From the IMG/VR virus record IMGVR_UViG_3300032516_000168, positions 1 through 26,484 of that record: DNA of 26,484 nucleotides, one strand, 5' to 3'. Every line of letters begins with the position of its first letter. Position 1 is the stretch's first letter. Both the position numbers and the translations under genes were made by a program. Of the stretch, positions 15,009 to 23,245 are shown piece by piece. Source of the DNA: a virus. The notes under the pieces are model-generated. The model searched no databases and was not told the DNA's origin. It worked only from the letters and a program-made list of their open reading frames with translations.

Positions 15009-15026
15009 GTTGGTTTTTGTTGGTTT
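15009..15026 (-). promoter_or_regulatory. Tandem AAACCAAC leader motif upstream of the scaffold-like gene
   Basis: Two perfect AAACCAAC octamers on the minus strand with a 10-base period; the second ends one base before the ATG. They lie in the predicted 5' leader made from the TATTTTTG box at 15056-15063. Confidence 0.5.
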
Positions 15027-15055
15027 TTTCTAGTAATCCTTATTTATAATATACA

Positions 15056-15063
15056 CAAAAATA
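15056..15063 (-). promoter_or_regulatory. Bacteroidota-type -7 box for scaffold/capsid transcription
   Basis: TATTTTTG on the minus strand matches TAnnTTTG. It sits in the 128-base gap between portal and scaffold genes. One AAGTTTA site (minus strand, 15070-15076) lies just upstream. That heptamer is clustered at the promoter near 24900. No clear -33 TTG was found. Confidence 0.5.
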
Positions 15064-15135
15064 TGCAAATAAACTTTATAAGTGTGCGAATATTATATCT
15101 TAATAAAAAATATATGCTAACATAGGGCTAATACG

Positions 15136-17901
15136 CTATTTCTTTTTCTTAGCAGGCTCTTTTTTATCAAACTTATTTTTATTAACTTCTGCGATCTTGA
15201 GATCTATTTGCTTAAGTCTATCTTGAGCTGCTATTTTCTCACGTTCTATTTGTAATCTATCACTATCACTCTTTACTTTATTAGTCTCTTTACTAGTCTG
15301 TAAGTTCATATTAGCTTGAAACTCTTCAGAGTTTTTAATCTCTCCTAAGGCATCTAAGAAGTCACTCTGTTTATTCTCATTAATGTCTTGCATGGCACCA
15401 TAACCTGCGGCTCTGATTTCAGCAACTAAAATATCTCTTCTACGATTCTTCTCAGCTTCTAGATCTTTATGATCAATATCCATCTGCTTCTCTTTAAGAC
15501 GAGATTCAATCTCCATTTGCTTAAGCTTCTCTTGCTCTTGGTAATCTTCTTGACGAACCTTGTTAGCTTTTTCTTCAGTGGCTTTAAGACTGGTGTTAAT
15601 CTCTGCCATAGATTCAGACTGCATGATTTTTCCTAAATCGAAAATACTAGCTCCTGCTGTATTATTTGTTACAGCTAATTTCTTAATCTCTTCTACCATG
15701 GCTCTAGTATTAGACTTCGTAGTAGCAAATACATTTATATCACGTAATAGAAGATCTGTGCCATTCATCTCGAAGTTTACTTTTTCGTCCTTACCTGTAA
15801 TATACTGTAATCTGAAAGAAGGTTTAGTAGAGTTATAGTATTGAGCTAAGTCTGTACGCATCTGATGTATACGAGGCATTAAATGGTCGCAGTGTTGTAT
15901 AAAATACTTTTCTGTTTGTGCATAGGATCCTACTACAGACTGCTCTACTCCTGTAGCTGTTTGTGTTTGACCTATTTGTTGACCTAATCTTTGTGGAGTA
16001 ATACCAATTACTTCATAGCATTGTTGCTTAAAATAAGTAGCTAGTTGAACCCTAGACATCATACGTTGAGTCTGCTCTAAGTTCATTACTTGAAAGTGTT
16101 GGAAGTTTAAAGCATTCTCTGTATTAGTAATGCTAGTATCTAAGGGTAACATAGAAAAATCTTTCATAGCTACATATGCTTTAGCAAGATTATTCTTTCC
16201 CCAATCCTCTCCAAGAGAGTGCTTAGGTAAAGCATTTTGATCTAACATGATTACGGTACCTAGTTCATCTACTAAGATATCAGCAATTTGATTATTTACT
16301 ATGTTATAGCCAATCTGGAAAGGCTTCATTAAATCAACCATAGAACTAGAGCGAGTATTACGATCATTGAATACAGCGCCTTCTACAGGTAGTTTACAGC
16401 CATAAAGAGAGTTGTCTCCTTTAAACTGAAACTTAAGAGGGCCCAATGTATTACGACCGATGCCTAAGTACATCGGATTGATACCTCCTGGATTATTCAT
16501 ACCCCAGAAGCTTGGTTGGTTAGGACCTATCTTTACTCCACCCCATACTTCATTAATCCAGATCCAATCTATATGTTCTCCGAATACTAGATTATCTTTA
16601 GTCTTGTTCTTTATTAAAATAGTATTGTATAATGGCTTATCAGTTATTTTATATTCTTCACTGATAATATCTGTTATAACTTCTCCTTCTTCAGTAATCT
16701 TTGTTAAGTGACCTACTTTTCTTTGTGACTTCCAGTAAGCTGTTGTACAACGAAGTAGGAAAGCTGCTCCCATGGGTGCGTAATCTTCACTTTCTGACAT
16801 AATCCACTGTACAATATCTCCTCCTTCAAATATGAAGTTATTATACATAGATGTAAACTGTCTATAGGCTAAGCCTGGCATATTTGTATTCCATTCATGA
16901 GACTTAGTAGCGTCATAATAACTACCATCATTTTGATATCCTTGTAATGGATAACCTGCAGATCTTACAGGATAAATAGCTTCTAAAGATTCTAGTTGTT
17001 GAGTTGTCATTAAGTAACCATACTTGTCTATAACATCGGCTACAGTAAGCATGTCTATACGACCTACCCAGTTACCCTCGGATATATATCTTGAGTCTGG
17101 AGATTTATGATAAAATGTAGTAACCGGATTCCATAGTTCTATATCGTAATCATCTTCATTCATCTTAAAGTGCCAGAACTCACGATCAGTAATAAGCATA
17201 TCTCTAAAGCCTCTTTGCTCTAATTCATCCATCCGGAATCTTTCTTCATCTACTTTATGTTGATGAACTGCCCATTCTTCACACATGCTTCTATAGTCTT
17301 TTACAAAAAACTCTTGAATTTCTGGTAAAGTCTTAAGATTTTCTGGAGACAACTGTTGGTCCATCTGTTGTTTAGCTTCAGGATCATTAGGATCCATACC
17401 AGCTTCTAACATCTTAGACATTAGTTTTTGCTGAGCATCTTGTAATAAGACTCCTTCTATTTGAGATCTTTTTTGTTCTAGTAATTCGTTATAGGAAAAT
17501 TCATCGGCGCCTGTGAATGTAACTTTAGTATTACGCTTAGCGAATTCCGCTATCATAACATTGATCACGTTAGGTACTATAGGATAAAACTTTAACTCTA
17601 AAGCACTTACATCTTCTTGAGTAAGAGTCTCTATAATATCCGTCATCTCATTATCTGTATTTACAATATAATCAGACTTATCTATTTGACCATCAGCAAG
17701 TTTGTAATTCTTCATTAAACGACGAGCATTACGACGAAGTTGCTTTAAACCGTTCCATTCTGTCCAATCCATGTTCCAGGCTGTCCACTCAGGATCTTTA
17801 TCTTTTCTTGATAAGAATTGAAGAGGTTGAGTAATAGAGCCCATACGATTGTATTCGGCTTTCTTACCAGACTTTAATTGCATCGCGTTGAGAACTTCCA
17901 T
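15136..17901 (-). CDS. Portal protein (large, crAss-like size)
   Basis: 921 aa, immediately downstream of TerL (6-base gap), where tailed phages place the portal. The dodecameric portal forms the vertex through which DNA is packaged. The N-terminal part has WTAWNMDWTEWNGLKQLRRN. The middle is rich in Trp/Tyr and beta (GNWVGRIDMLTVADVIDKYGY, HIDWIWINEVWGGVKIG). A block around residue 560-660 has the helix-rich wing/stem character of portals (GIGRNTLGPLKFQ; SMVDLMKPFQIGYNIVNNQI; GITPQRLGQQIGQTQTATGVE). The last ~145 residues are a very charged, probably coiled-coil tail (KQMEIESRLKEKQMDIDHKD) ending KKKK. That tail may project into the capsid as a barrel or interact with the scaffold or cargo. 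Size and the charged C-terminal extension fit crAss-like portals. Confidence 0.82.
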   Translation of the reverse strand: MEVLNAMQLKSGKKAEYNRMGSITQPLQFLSRKDKDPEWTAWNMDWTEWNGLKQLRRNARRLMKNYKLADGQIDKSDYIVNTDNEMTDIIETLTQEDVSALELKFYPIVPNVINVMIAEFAKRNTKVTFTGADEFSYNELLEQKRSQIEGVLLQDAQQKLMSKMLEAGMDPNDPEAKQQMDQQLSPENLKTLPEIQEFFVKDYRSMCEEWAVHQHKVDEERFRMDELEQRGFRDMLITDREFWHFKMNEDDYDIELWNPVTTFYHKSPDSRYISEGNWVGRIDMLTVADVIDKYGYLMTTQQLESLEAIYPVRSAGYPLQGYQNDGSYYDATKSHEWNTNMPGLAYRQFTSMYNNFIFEGGDIVQWIMSESEDYAPMGAAFLLRCTTAYWKSQRKVGHLTKITEEGEVITDIISEEYKITDKPLYNTILIKNKTKDNLVFGEHIDWIWINEVWGGVKIGPNQPSFWGMNNPGGINPMYLGIGRNTLGPLKFQFKGDNSLYGCKLPVEGAVFNDRNTRSSSMVDLMKPFQIGYNIVNNQIADILVDELGTVIMLDQNALPKHSLGEDWGKNNLAKAYVAMKDFSMLPLDTSITNTENALNFQHFQVMNLEQTQRMMSRVQLATYFKQQCYEVIGITPQRLGQQIGQTQTATGVEQSVVGSYAQTEKYFIQHCDHLMPRIHQMRTDLAQYYNSTKPSFRLQYITGKDEKVNFEMNGTDLLLRDINVFATTKSNTRAMVEEIKKLAVTNNTAGASIFDLGKIMQSESMAEINTSLKATEEKANKVRQEDYQEQEKLKQMEIESRLKEKQMDIDHKDLEAEKNRRRDILVAEIRAAGYGAMQDINENKQSDFLDALGEIKNSEEFQANMNLQTSKETNKVKSDSDRLQIEREKIAAQDRLKQIDLKIAEVNKNKFDKKEPAKKKK

Positions 17902-17907
17902 AGTATA

Positions 17908-20109
17908 TTATCTTATGTTTCTAAAAGGATTACGAGGGGGCTTTTTACCAATCATACTTCCAGAAGTCGATCCCATATTACGGAATAGACTCTTGGGTAA
18001 TTTATACAAATTTTCTGACTTATCCAAATGTTTCTTACTAGTCTTATCTATTCTTTTCTTATATCCACGGTTAGCTTGTTGTACTTTAGCAAAGGCTATT
18101 AGTGCTGCTAAAGATACTAATCTATCGACGTTTAAACCTTCTCGATAAGCCATCATTTCTTTCATAGCCATACCATCAGGTATTCTTTCTATACCGTAGA
18201 CTATCTTAACAACAGTACCATCTTCTTTGGTCTCTTCATCTATTTGCTCTCTTAAAAACTCTATAAGATAACTTAAGAGATGCGACTTAAATAAAGTTCC
18301 GGTGTTCTTCCATCCGTAATCGCTATAGACAGATCTATTAGATCCCAGATCTTTTAAGAATAGAATCTGATCTTTTGGTACTAGATACTTTTGTTTCCGC
18401 TTGCTTATCATGTACTGGATAAATAGAGAGATGTTATTCTCTACTATTGTCCATGCATTATACCACTCGATCATAGACTCCAGTCTTTCATGCGTCTTAG
18501 TGATATCGTCAAAACGTCCACACCAAGAAGCTACAATCTTATCTCTCTCAATATAACTAGTTATCTCTTCTCCATCTATCTTGGTAACTTCTACTGGATT
18601 CTTATATATGAAAATAGAACAGAGTGAATCTGAAGTAGTAGTCTTTCCTTCACTAACAGGGTCAATACTAGCATAGTAGGTACCCCATTCTGCATTAAGA
18701 TCGGGCTCTTCATAAACCACAATAACACCAGTTTTATCCTCTGTCTTCTTCGTTATAGGAAACTCAAGTATAGGGAGTTTATTAGTTGATTTTACTTCCC
18801 AGGTATTATCTTGTCTTTTATTAATTTCTACAAATTTATACGAGTACTCTTTTTCATCTATCCTCCTTTGCTGCGCGGCAACAAGATGAGTAGGAAATAT
18901 AGATACGGTTCTTGTAGCAAAAGCTTCTTTTATATTACGTGGATGCTGAGAAATCTCTAGTTGATATTCTTGAGGAGCTAAGTCTTTCTTCTTTTTAGCA
19001 AAGTATTCATCAAGCATCTTAAGAGCTTCTTCTACTTTAGAATTACCGAATTCATCTACACATGGAGGCATGGACCATTGCTCTGGAATGAATAGACCAG
19101 ATTTACCAAAAGTATTGTGTTCATCTAAGAGAGTACTTTCGACATAGAAGATATCATTAGCCTCTGGATTTATAATCATGTTATTGAGGGGCTCGCACTG
19201 ATCTAAATCACCTACAGAGCCTGCCGCTATAAAAGTACCGGTAGTAATCATACCAGACTTAAGAGCAGGCTTCATGAATCCAAAAGTCTCCATCATATCT
19301 GGAGCTACTCCAGCCTCTTCATGAAAGAAGTAAGTACAGGGTCCACCAACACCTGCTGTAGCATCCTGATCAAAAGAGGTTCCTTTAAGAATACCTTTAA
19401 GACCTTTAAGAGTTTTTCTTGTACTTCCTGGAATAGTAATTTCTATTTGTTGTTGCCAATCTAATACTTTACCTGGATTCATTGGACGATACCATGCGGT
19501 ATTCTCGTCTAAGAAGTTTTTATATTCTACTAAGAACTTCCAAGTATCATTAACATATACTTTAAGAGAGGCTCCCATCTTTAATATAGGTGTCTCTTCA
19601 AACCAGATCTGATTGATAAACTTAGCTGCATGAAAATAAGAAGAAGCTATCTGACGTTTCTTTAAGATAGCACAGTGTTTATAATATAACTCTGCTAATA
19701 GTTCATAGAGGGCCATGTGATATTGAGCATCTCTAACATCCGCAAAAGCAAATGCTCGAGTCTCTTTATTATTAATAGGCAAGAAGTTTAACCACATGTA
19801 ATACTCTCTAGTCAAGAACCAAGTCTTACCTTTATTATGAAAGAGTACTCCTTTTCTACAACGTCGTTTTTGCTCATCCCAAAAAGCACTGTAATCCTTA
19901 CTTCCATTAGGGACAGCTATATAAAATTTATCTTTGTTATATTGCCTAGCTTGTTCATTAAATATAAAAGAAGTCTCGTCGAAATTATATAATCCAGGCT
20001 CCTTAAAAAGAGTAAGTATATAAGTTCTAAACTCTTCTCGAGAAGTAAAAGAAGTATTAGTCCATACTCCATTATCCCAAGTAGGAATATCTTTATAGAA
20101 ATCTAACAT
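17908..20109 (-). CDS. terL: Terminase large subunit
   Basis: 733 aa packaging motor with ATPase and nuclease domains. The ATPase part has a deviant Walker A at 150-157 (KKRQIASS, where canonical terminases have R-x-x-G-K-T/S). Walker B and the catalytic Glu are in FFHEEAG (261-267), and a coupling-type ITTGTF is at 288-293. The C-terminal RNase H-like nuclease has its acidic residues where expected: D483 (YYASIDPVSEG), E557 (WTIVENN) and D662 (NVDRLVSLAALIAFAK). An insert-rich ~730-aa length is large for a terminase but usual for crAss-like phages. It is coupled to the upstream 77-aa gene by a one-base overlap and is followed by the portal gene. The GK-to-AS substitution in Walker A is the main oddity. 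No small terminase is certain in the window. Confidence 0.93.
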   Translation of the reverse strand: MLDFYKDIPTWDNGVWTNTSFTSREEFRTYILTLFKEPGLYNFDETSFIFNEQARQYNKDKFYIAVPNGSKDYSAFWDEQKRRCRKGVLFHNKGKTWFLTREYYMWLNFLPINNKETRAFAFADVRDAQYHMALYELLAELYYKHCAILKKRQIASSYFHAAKFINQIWFEETPILKMGASLKVYVNDTWKFLVEYKNFLDENTAWYRPMNPGKVLDWQQQIEITIPGSTRKTLKGLKGILKGTSFDQDATAGVGGPCTYFFHEEAGVAPDMMETFGFMKPALKSGMITTGTFIAAGSVGDLDQCEPLNNMIINPEANDIFYVESTLLDEHNTFGKSGLFIPEQWSMPPCVDEFGNSKVEEALKMLDEYFAKKKKDLAPQEYQLEISQHPRNIKEAFATRTVSIFPTHLVAAQQRRIDEKEYSYKFVEINKRQDNTWEVKSTNKLPILEFPITKKTEDKTGVIVVYEEPDLNAEWGTYYASIDPVSEGKTTTSDSLCSIFIYKNPVEVTKIDGEEITSYIERDKIVASWCGRFDDITKTHERLESMIEWYNAWTIVENNISLFIQYMISKRKQKYLVPKDQILFLKDLGSNRSVYSDYGWKNTGTLFKSHLLSYLIEFLREQIDEETKEDGTVVKIVYGIERIPDGMAMKEMMAYREGLNVDRLVSLAALIAFAKVQQANRGYKKRIDKTSKKHLDKSENLYKLPKSLFRNMGSTSGSMIGKKPPRNPFRNIR

Positions 20110-20342
20110 TAGCCTTTTGTAATCTTCTTTACAAAGCGTGTACCATGTTCTAATAGAGCTTCTATCTTTTTAGAATCACCTTGTGTAAGAACAAGTATCT
20201 CTACTAATGTCGAGTGCTTAGACGCTGATAAAGTATTAGCAATGTCTCCATTAAAATAAGCGGATAAGTCATCTCTCTTAAAAGCTGACCACATCATCGT
20301 ATAAGGATTGTAATGAAACAACCAGTTGTGTAATTCTTCCAT
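20109..20342 (-). CDS. Small conserved-type phage protein upstream of TerL
   Basis: 77 aa from ATG 20340-20342. I prefer this to the ATG 18 bases upstream, which overlaps the previous gene, because it follows that gene's stop by one base. The motif LHNWLFHYNPYTMMWSAFKRDD, then YFNGDIAN and STLVEILVL, is one I recall from many Bacteroidota phages next to the packaging genes. It is probably a small mixed alpha/beta protein. A partner of TerL is possible but no small-terminase helix-turn-helix is evident. The stop shares one base with the TerL start. Confidence 0.65.
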   Translation of the reverse strand: MEELHNWLFHYNPYTMMWSAFKRDDLSAYFNGDIANTLSASKHSTLVEILVLTQGDSKKIEALLEHGTRFVKKITKG

Positions 20343-20343
20343 A

Positions 20344-20862
20344 TTAGTGTTTTTGGTCATATGCTAATGAACCGCCTCCGCGAGTTCTAGTTTCTTGTTC
20401 TTCTTTAAGATCTCTATAAGCACCTTTAAAAGAGTTTCGTATAGAATCATACTTGGCGCCTGCGGCTAGTAAAGAATTAATATTTCCATCTCGTCCATGC
20501 GAGATTGGAGTTATTTCCATATATATTGCTAGTCTATCAAGCATCGCACTAATACCTTTATAGGCACGACTCATAGAAGTCTCAAAGAGTTTATGAGCAT
20601 TCTCTATAGCGATAATTATCTCGGGATCTTCTACAGAGAAGTCTGCTTCTATATCTTTTAAAATAATTTCTTCTTTATCTGTAAGAGGTACATTGAAGTA
20701 AGGATTAAGCTCATCATGATTACAGGTCATGTAATAAATATAAGCATAGACTTTAAGATGATTATCTGGATATTTATCCAGGATATCCTTAAGCCATTTG
20801 ATAGTATAACAGTGCTCTGTAGGAATAATAGTTCCTGCTTGTAATTCTAAGAATTTAATCAT
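20344..20862 (-). CDS. Conserved-type helical phage protein near packaging genes
   Basis: 172 aa, mostly helical. It starts IKFLELQAGTIIPTEHCYTIKWLK and has LNPYFNVPLTDKEEIILKDIE. A middle part (ENAHKLFETSMSRAYKGISAM) leads into THE ISHGRDGNINSLLAAGAKYD segment and a basic Gly-rich end (EEQETRTRGGGSLAYDQKH). The order and the LAYDQ ending match my recollection of a family found just before TerL in Bacteroidota phages. A head-completion or small-terminase role is conceivable but not shown. It begins within the upstream stop (ATGA overlap). Confidence 0.62.
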   Translation of the reverse strand: MIKFLELQAGTIIPTEHCYTIKWLKDILDKYPDNHLKVYAYIYYMTCNHDELNPYFNVPLTDKEEIILKDIEADFSVEDPEIIIAIENAHKLFETSMSRAYKGISAMLDRLAIYMEITPISHGRDGNINSLLAAGAKYDSIRNSFKGAYRDLKEEQETRTRGGGSLAYDQKH

Positions 20863-21230
20863 ACTCCTAATATAATAAGTCTATTTAAAACATCATTGCT
20901 TGTATGACCGTCCCATTCTGGAGCTTTGTCTAAAGTCTCCGCAAACATAGTGAGTGTCCATAACGCTATAGGAAGGTGGTAACTAATCTGCTCTCCGGCA
21001 TCTTTACATACACCCATTATAAACCAGTCATTATCGATACTTCCATCAGATTGTTTAATACTGCGCCATACATGATGTGTATTAGCCTCTTTAATAAGCT
21101 TAGCTAATTTTACAAATAAAATATTACGATGATCATATAACTCACCAAAGGTGTGATAACCATCACTTATCTTATTTTTGTCCGCCTCTTTTATTAAAGC
21201 GTTTAAGGCTTCTTCTTTTGTCTGTTTCAT
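20859..21230 (-). CDS. Conserved phage protein with SDGYHTFGELYDHR and WDGHTS motifs
   Basis: 123 aa from ATG 21228-21230, which removes most of the overlap with the upstream 92-aa frame. The protein begins KQTKEEALNALIKEADKNK, then ISDGYHTFGELYDHRNILF, WRSIKQSDGSIDNDWFIMG, ISYHLPIALW and finally APEWDGHTSNDVLNRLIILG. This motif series is a widespread phage family of unknown function. The conserved His, Trp, Asp and Glu residues hint at a metal- or nucleic-acid-binding role, but none has been shown. It overlaps the 172-aa gene by ATGA, so the two are translationally coupled. Confidence 0.75.
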   Translation of the reverse strand: MKQTKEEALNALIKEADKNKISDGYHTFGELYDHRNILFVKLAKLIKEANTHHVWRSIKQSDGSIDNDWFIMGVCKDAGEQISYHLPIALWTLTMFAETLDKAPEWDGHTSNDVLNRLIILGV

Positions 21231-21450
21231 CTTTTTTACTTTTTGGCAAAATAATCTTTGTTGTTGGTATAGGTCGTTGCTTGACATTGTTAACTTTATT
21301 TTTTAATAAGAAGTGTTTCCAACATTCCTCATAGTGATCTATCATTTGTTCTTCATCCCCTCTTAAAGGACGTCGTAGGAAATACTTAGACATAAAGTAT
21401 TTCATATCTTGACATAACTTTAACTCTTCCTTTATATCTTCTTTTATCAC
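21172..21450 (-). CDS. Small basic hypothetical protein with GTG start
   Basis: 92 aa starting with GTG at 21448-21450, which overlaps the previous stop as GTGA; this coupling argues for the unusual start. Residues 1-50 are helical (ELKLCQDMKYFMSKYF, DEEQMIDHYEECWKHF) and the rest is basic and disordered (TKIILPKSKKDE, KRFNKRGGQK). Its last 59 bases overlap the start of the next gene in another frame. The overlap and lack of a known family lower confidence, but without it there would be an unexplained 200-base gap in a dense operon. Confidence 0.5.
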   Translation of the reverse strand: MIKEDIKEELKLCQDMKYFMSKYFLRRPLRGDEEQMIDHYEECWKHFLLKNKVNNVKQRPIPTTKIILPKSKKDETDKRRSLKRFNKRGGQK

Positions 21451-21779
21451 TTTATTATTCTCTTCTTTACAGTCTTTCCTGTTTTTATTTTTATATCTTT
21501 TACTATATTACCTTTTTCAAGATAAGGCTCTTTACATACTTCCCATGCTGCTAAACATGCTACATTCCAACATATAGTCTTCCAATGAGTCTCATCTAGC
21601 CATGGAGAATGTGGATGTACAACAACTGTTTGATTTTTAAGAGTCTTACTGTATATATTATTAAAGGCTTTTTTAGAGTCATCTGTTTTAAAGCTCTTCC
21701 ATAACTTAAGATTAATCTTATAAGTATTAGGTATTTCTTTAGTACTTTTCTTAGCACTCTGTTCAGCTGTTATATTCAT
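21447..21779 (-). CDS. Small hypothetical protein
   Basis: 110 aa. A polar N-terminus (EQSAKKSTKEIPNTYKINLK) leads to a compact part with WKSFKTDDSKKAFNNIYSK, VVVHPHSPWLDETHWKTICW and an Ala/Trp/Cys helix (NVACLAAWEVCKEPYLEKG), then a basic tail. The HPHSPWL...HW stretch is rich in His and Trp but no metal site can be assigned. It is coupled by ATGA to the nuclease gene upstream and by GTGA to the next gene, so it lies in the same operon. Function unknown. Confidence 0.62.
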   Translation of the reverse strand: MNITAEQSAKKSTKEIPNTYKINLKLWKSFKTDDSKKAFNNIYSKTLKNQTVVVHPHSPWLDETHWKTICWNVACLAAWEVCKEPYLEKGNIVKDIKIKTGKTVKKRIIK

Positions 21780-22585
21780 TGTTTTATATATTTTATCATT
21801 GTTAATACTTCGTCTTTTAAATAAGGTACCTCGTAAGGAATTACCTCTTGCACTATAGGTTGTCCTGCGTCATCACGTTTTAGGATAACATTGTCAAACT
21901 CATCAACACCATTCTTCTCAAACACTATATGTTGTAAAATCATCTTACCGGCTTTAAAGTGAGGATTGTGCTTTAAGATAATATACATGTAAGTACTTAG
22001 CTGTAAAGAATAATGATTAAAGTTACAGTCATCTAAGTGATTAAGAGGCTCTAACATCTTCTTAGATATTCCTTCCCAATTAATAAATCCTTGCATTTTT
22101 ATCTCTTCATTAGTCTTATAGTCAATAACATCTACAGTATCTTTAATTACTTCTACTCTATCAGCTTGTCCACATAGTCCCGCAGATTTTAAATATACAA
22201 AATGTTCTGGATATACACCTTCTAATAACATTTGTATAGGAGCTATCTTTCGACCATTATCAAATATAGGTTGTACTATAGGAAGTGTACGACCAGATCT
22301 TTCGATAGTAGAAAGACCTAATATATCAGACTCGCGTTGCTCATGATACCATGAACCCGTAGTTATAGCTCTATCTGTTTTACCTGACCAGATTCTTTGA
22401 ATCTCTAAAGGATCCATACCATACCACTTAGACTTCTTATTTTTAGAGCACTTAAGAGATACTGTTACAGGGTCGAATTTTTCTTTAAACTTTCCTACAA
22501 AGCTAGTAACACTTAACCATTTTATATCTTCTGTAGGATCTACACTTTTATATTCGTGCTTGTCCGCTGTAAATGATACTGACAT
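21776..22585 (-). CDS. PD-(D/E)XK family nuclease (RecB/Cas4-like core)
   Basis: 269 aa. The RecB-like motif order is visible: an early helix with GSWYHEQRE (77-85), then GLCGQADRVEVI with the G-x-x-D aspartate at D142, then VDVIDYKTNEE with D155 and K157 of the (D/E)-x-K motif. A Gln/Tyr helix follows (HYSLQLSTYMYIILK), equivalent to the Q-x-x-x-Y motif of this family. No helicase domain and no four-Cys iron-sulfur cluster are present, so it is a stand-alone nuclease rather than a full Cas4/AddB. Likely roles are DNA end processing in replication, recombination or packaging. It precedes a row of small genes leading to TerL. The N-terminus (SVSFTADKHEYKSVDP) resembles other phage nucleases of this group. 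Confidence 0.85.
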   Translation of the reverse strand: MSVSFTADKHEYKSVDPTEDIKWLSVTSFVGKFKEKFDPVTVSLKCSKNKKSKWYGMDPLEIQRIWSGKTDRAITTGSWYHEQRESDILGLSTIERSGRTLPIVQPIFDNGRKIAPIQMLLEGVYPEHFVYLKSAGLCGQADRVEVIKDTVDVIDYKTNEEIKMQGFINWEGISKKMLEPLNHLDDCNFNHYSLQLSTYMYIILKHNPHFKAGKMILQHIVFEKNGVDEFDNVILKRDDAGQPIVQEVIPYEVPYLKDEVLTMIKYIKQ

Positions 22586-22588
22586 ATT

Positions 22589-22969
22589 TTAAGTTTTAGG
22601 TATTCTAGGATTATGCTTCATTCTTTCTAAAGACTCACTGACTTCTTTATTATAGGCATCTATGCTTTCTTGTTTATTCTTTTCAGCCTTCTCTCGTAAA
22701 CTACAAGCCCAGTTGTTTTGAATATCTGCCATACAAGGTTCTACTAGTTCAAATATCTTAGCTTTTTTAAAGATCTTCTCTTTAGCAAATATTATTACAA
22801 TACTTCTACCAAAAATATTAAAGTCCCATCTCTTAGAAAAACTAGATATTTTTTTTCCTACAGGAGGATACTTTAATGTATCTAATAGTTCATTAGATTC
22901 TACCTTTGGTACTCTTATTGTAGGAGCCTCTTGTACTTCTGGATGTTTATCATTTCTCTTTATTATCAT
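22589..22969 (-). CDS. Hypothetical protein (126 aa)
   Basis: 126 aa. The N-terminal ~35 residues are polar, then KYPPVGKKISSFSKRWDFNI, a hydrophobic strand (GRSIVIIFAKEKIFKKAKIFELV) and a C-terminal charged helix (SLREKAEKNKQESIDAYNKE) with a basic tail. No transmembrane helix long enough to call and no enzyme motif. It lies 3 bases before the nuclease gene and 3 bases after the Cys-rich gene. I do not recognise the family. Confidence 0.58.
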   Translation of the reverse strand: MIIKRNDKHPEVQEAPTIRVPKVESNELLDTLKYPPVGKKISSFSKRWDFNIFGRSIVIIFAKEKIFKKAKIFELVEPCMADIQNNWACSLREKAEKNKQESIDAYNKEVSESLERMKHNPRIPKT

Positions 22970-22972
22970 ATT

Positions 22973-23245
22973 TTATAGTTTTTCTGATTTCCACTTAGCA
23001 CCATCTGGGTGAGGACATTCTGAATCTAAAGATCTGAGTTTTACAGACTCACTACAACCACATTGACCACAGCAAGGACCTGTACCAGGAACTAAGCATT
23101 TACTTCCTACTACGTCTCTTAAAGGACAAGCTACACAGATCTTTAGTCTCTTGTAATATATTTTTTCTATAGGATCTCTTTTAAAGATCTTATTCAGTAA
23201 TCCTGCTAGTATCAGGAATTTGCTCTGCCATATCTTTTTTAGCAT
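22973..23245 (-). CDS. Cys-rich putative metal-binding protein
   Basis: 90 aa from ATG 23243-23245. A longer frame upstream would only enlarge the overlap with the HU/IHF gene, which is already 56 bases. The N-terminus is a hydrophobic helix (IWQSKFLILAGLLNKIF). Then comes RLKICVACPLRD, KCLVPGTGPCCGQCGCSES and ECPHPDGAKW, giving nine Cys: C-x2-C, C, CC-x2-C-x-C and C. The spacing suggests two zinc or iron-sulfur sites. I recall similar CCG-CGC small proteins in large phages and Bacteroidota, without a function. The hydrophobic N-terminus could attach it to a membrane. Confidence 0.6.
   Translation of the reverse strand: MLKKIWQSKFLILAGLLNKIFKRDPIEKIYYKRLKICVACPLRDVVGSKCLVPGTGPCCGQCGCSESVKLRSLDSECPHPDGAKWKSEKL

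Noticed and set aside
14741-15125. Overlapping plus-strand frames over the scaffold-like gene
   Set aside because: Three different frames are open only because the acidic Glu/Asp/Ala coding sequence has few antisense stops; none has recognisable domains.
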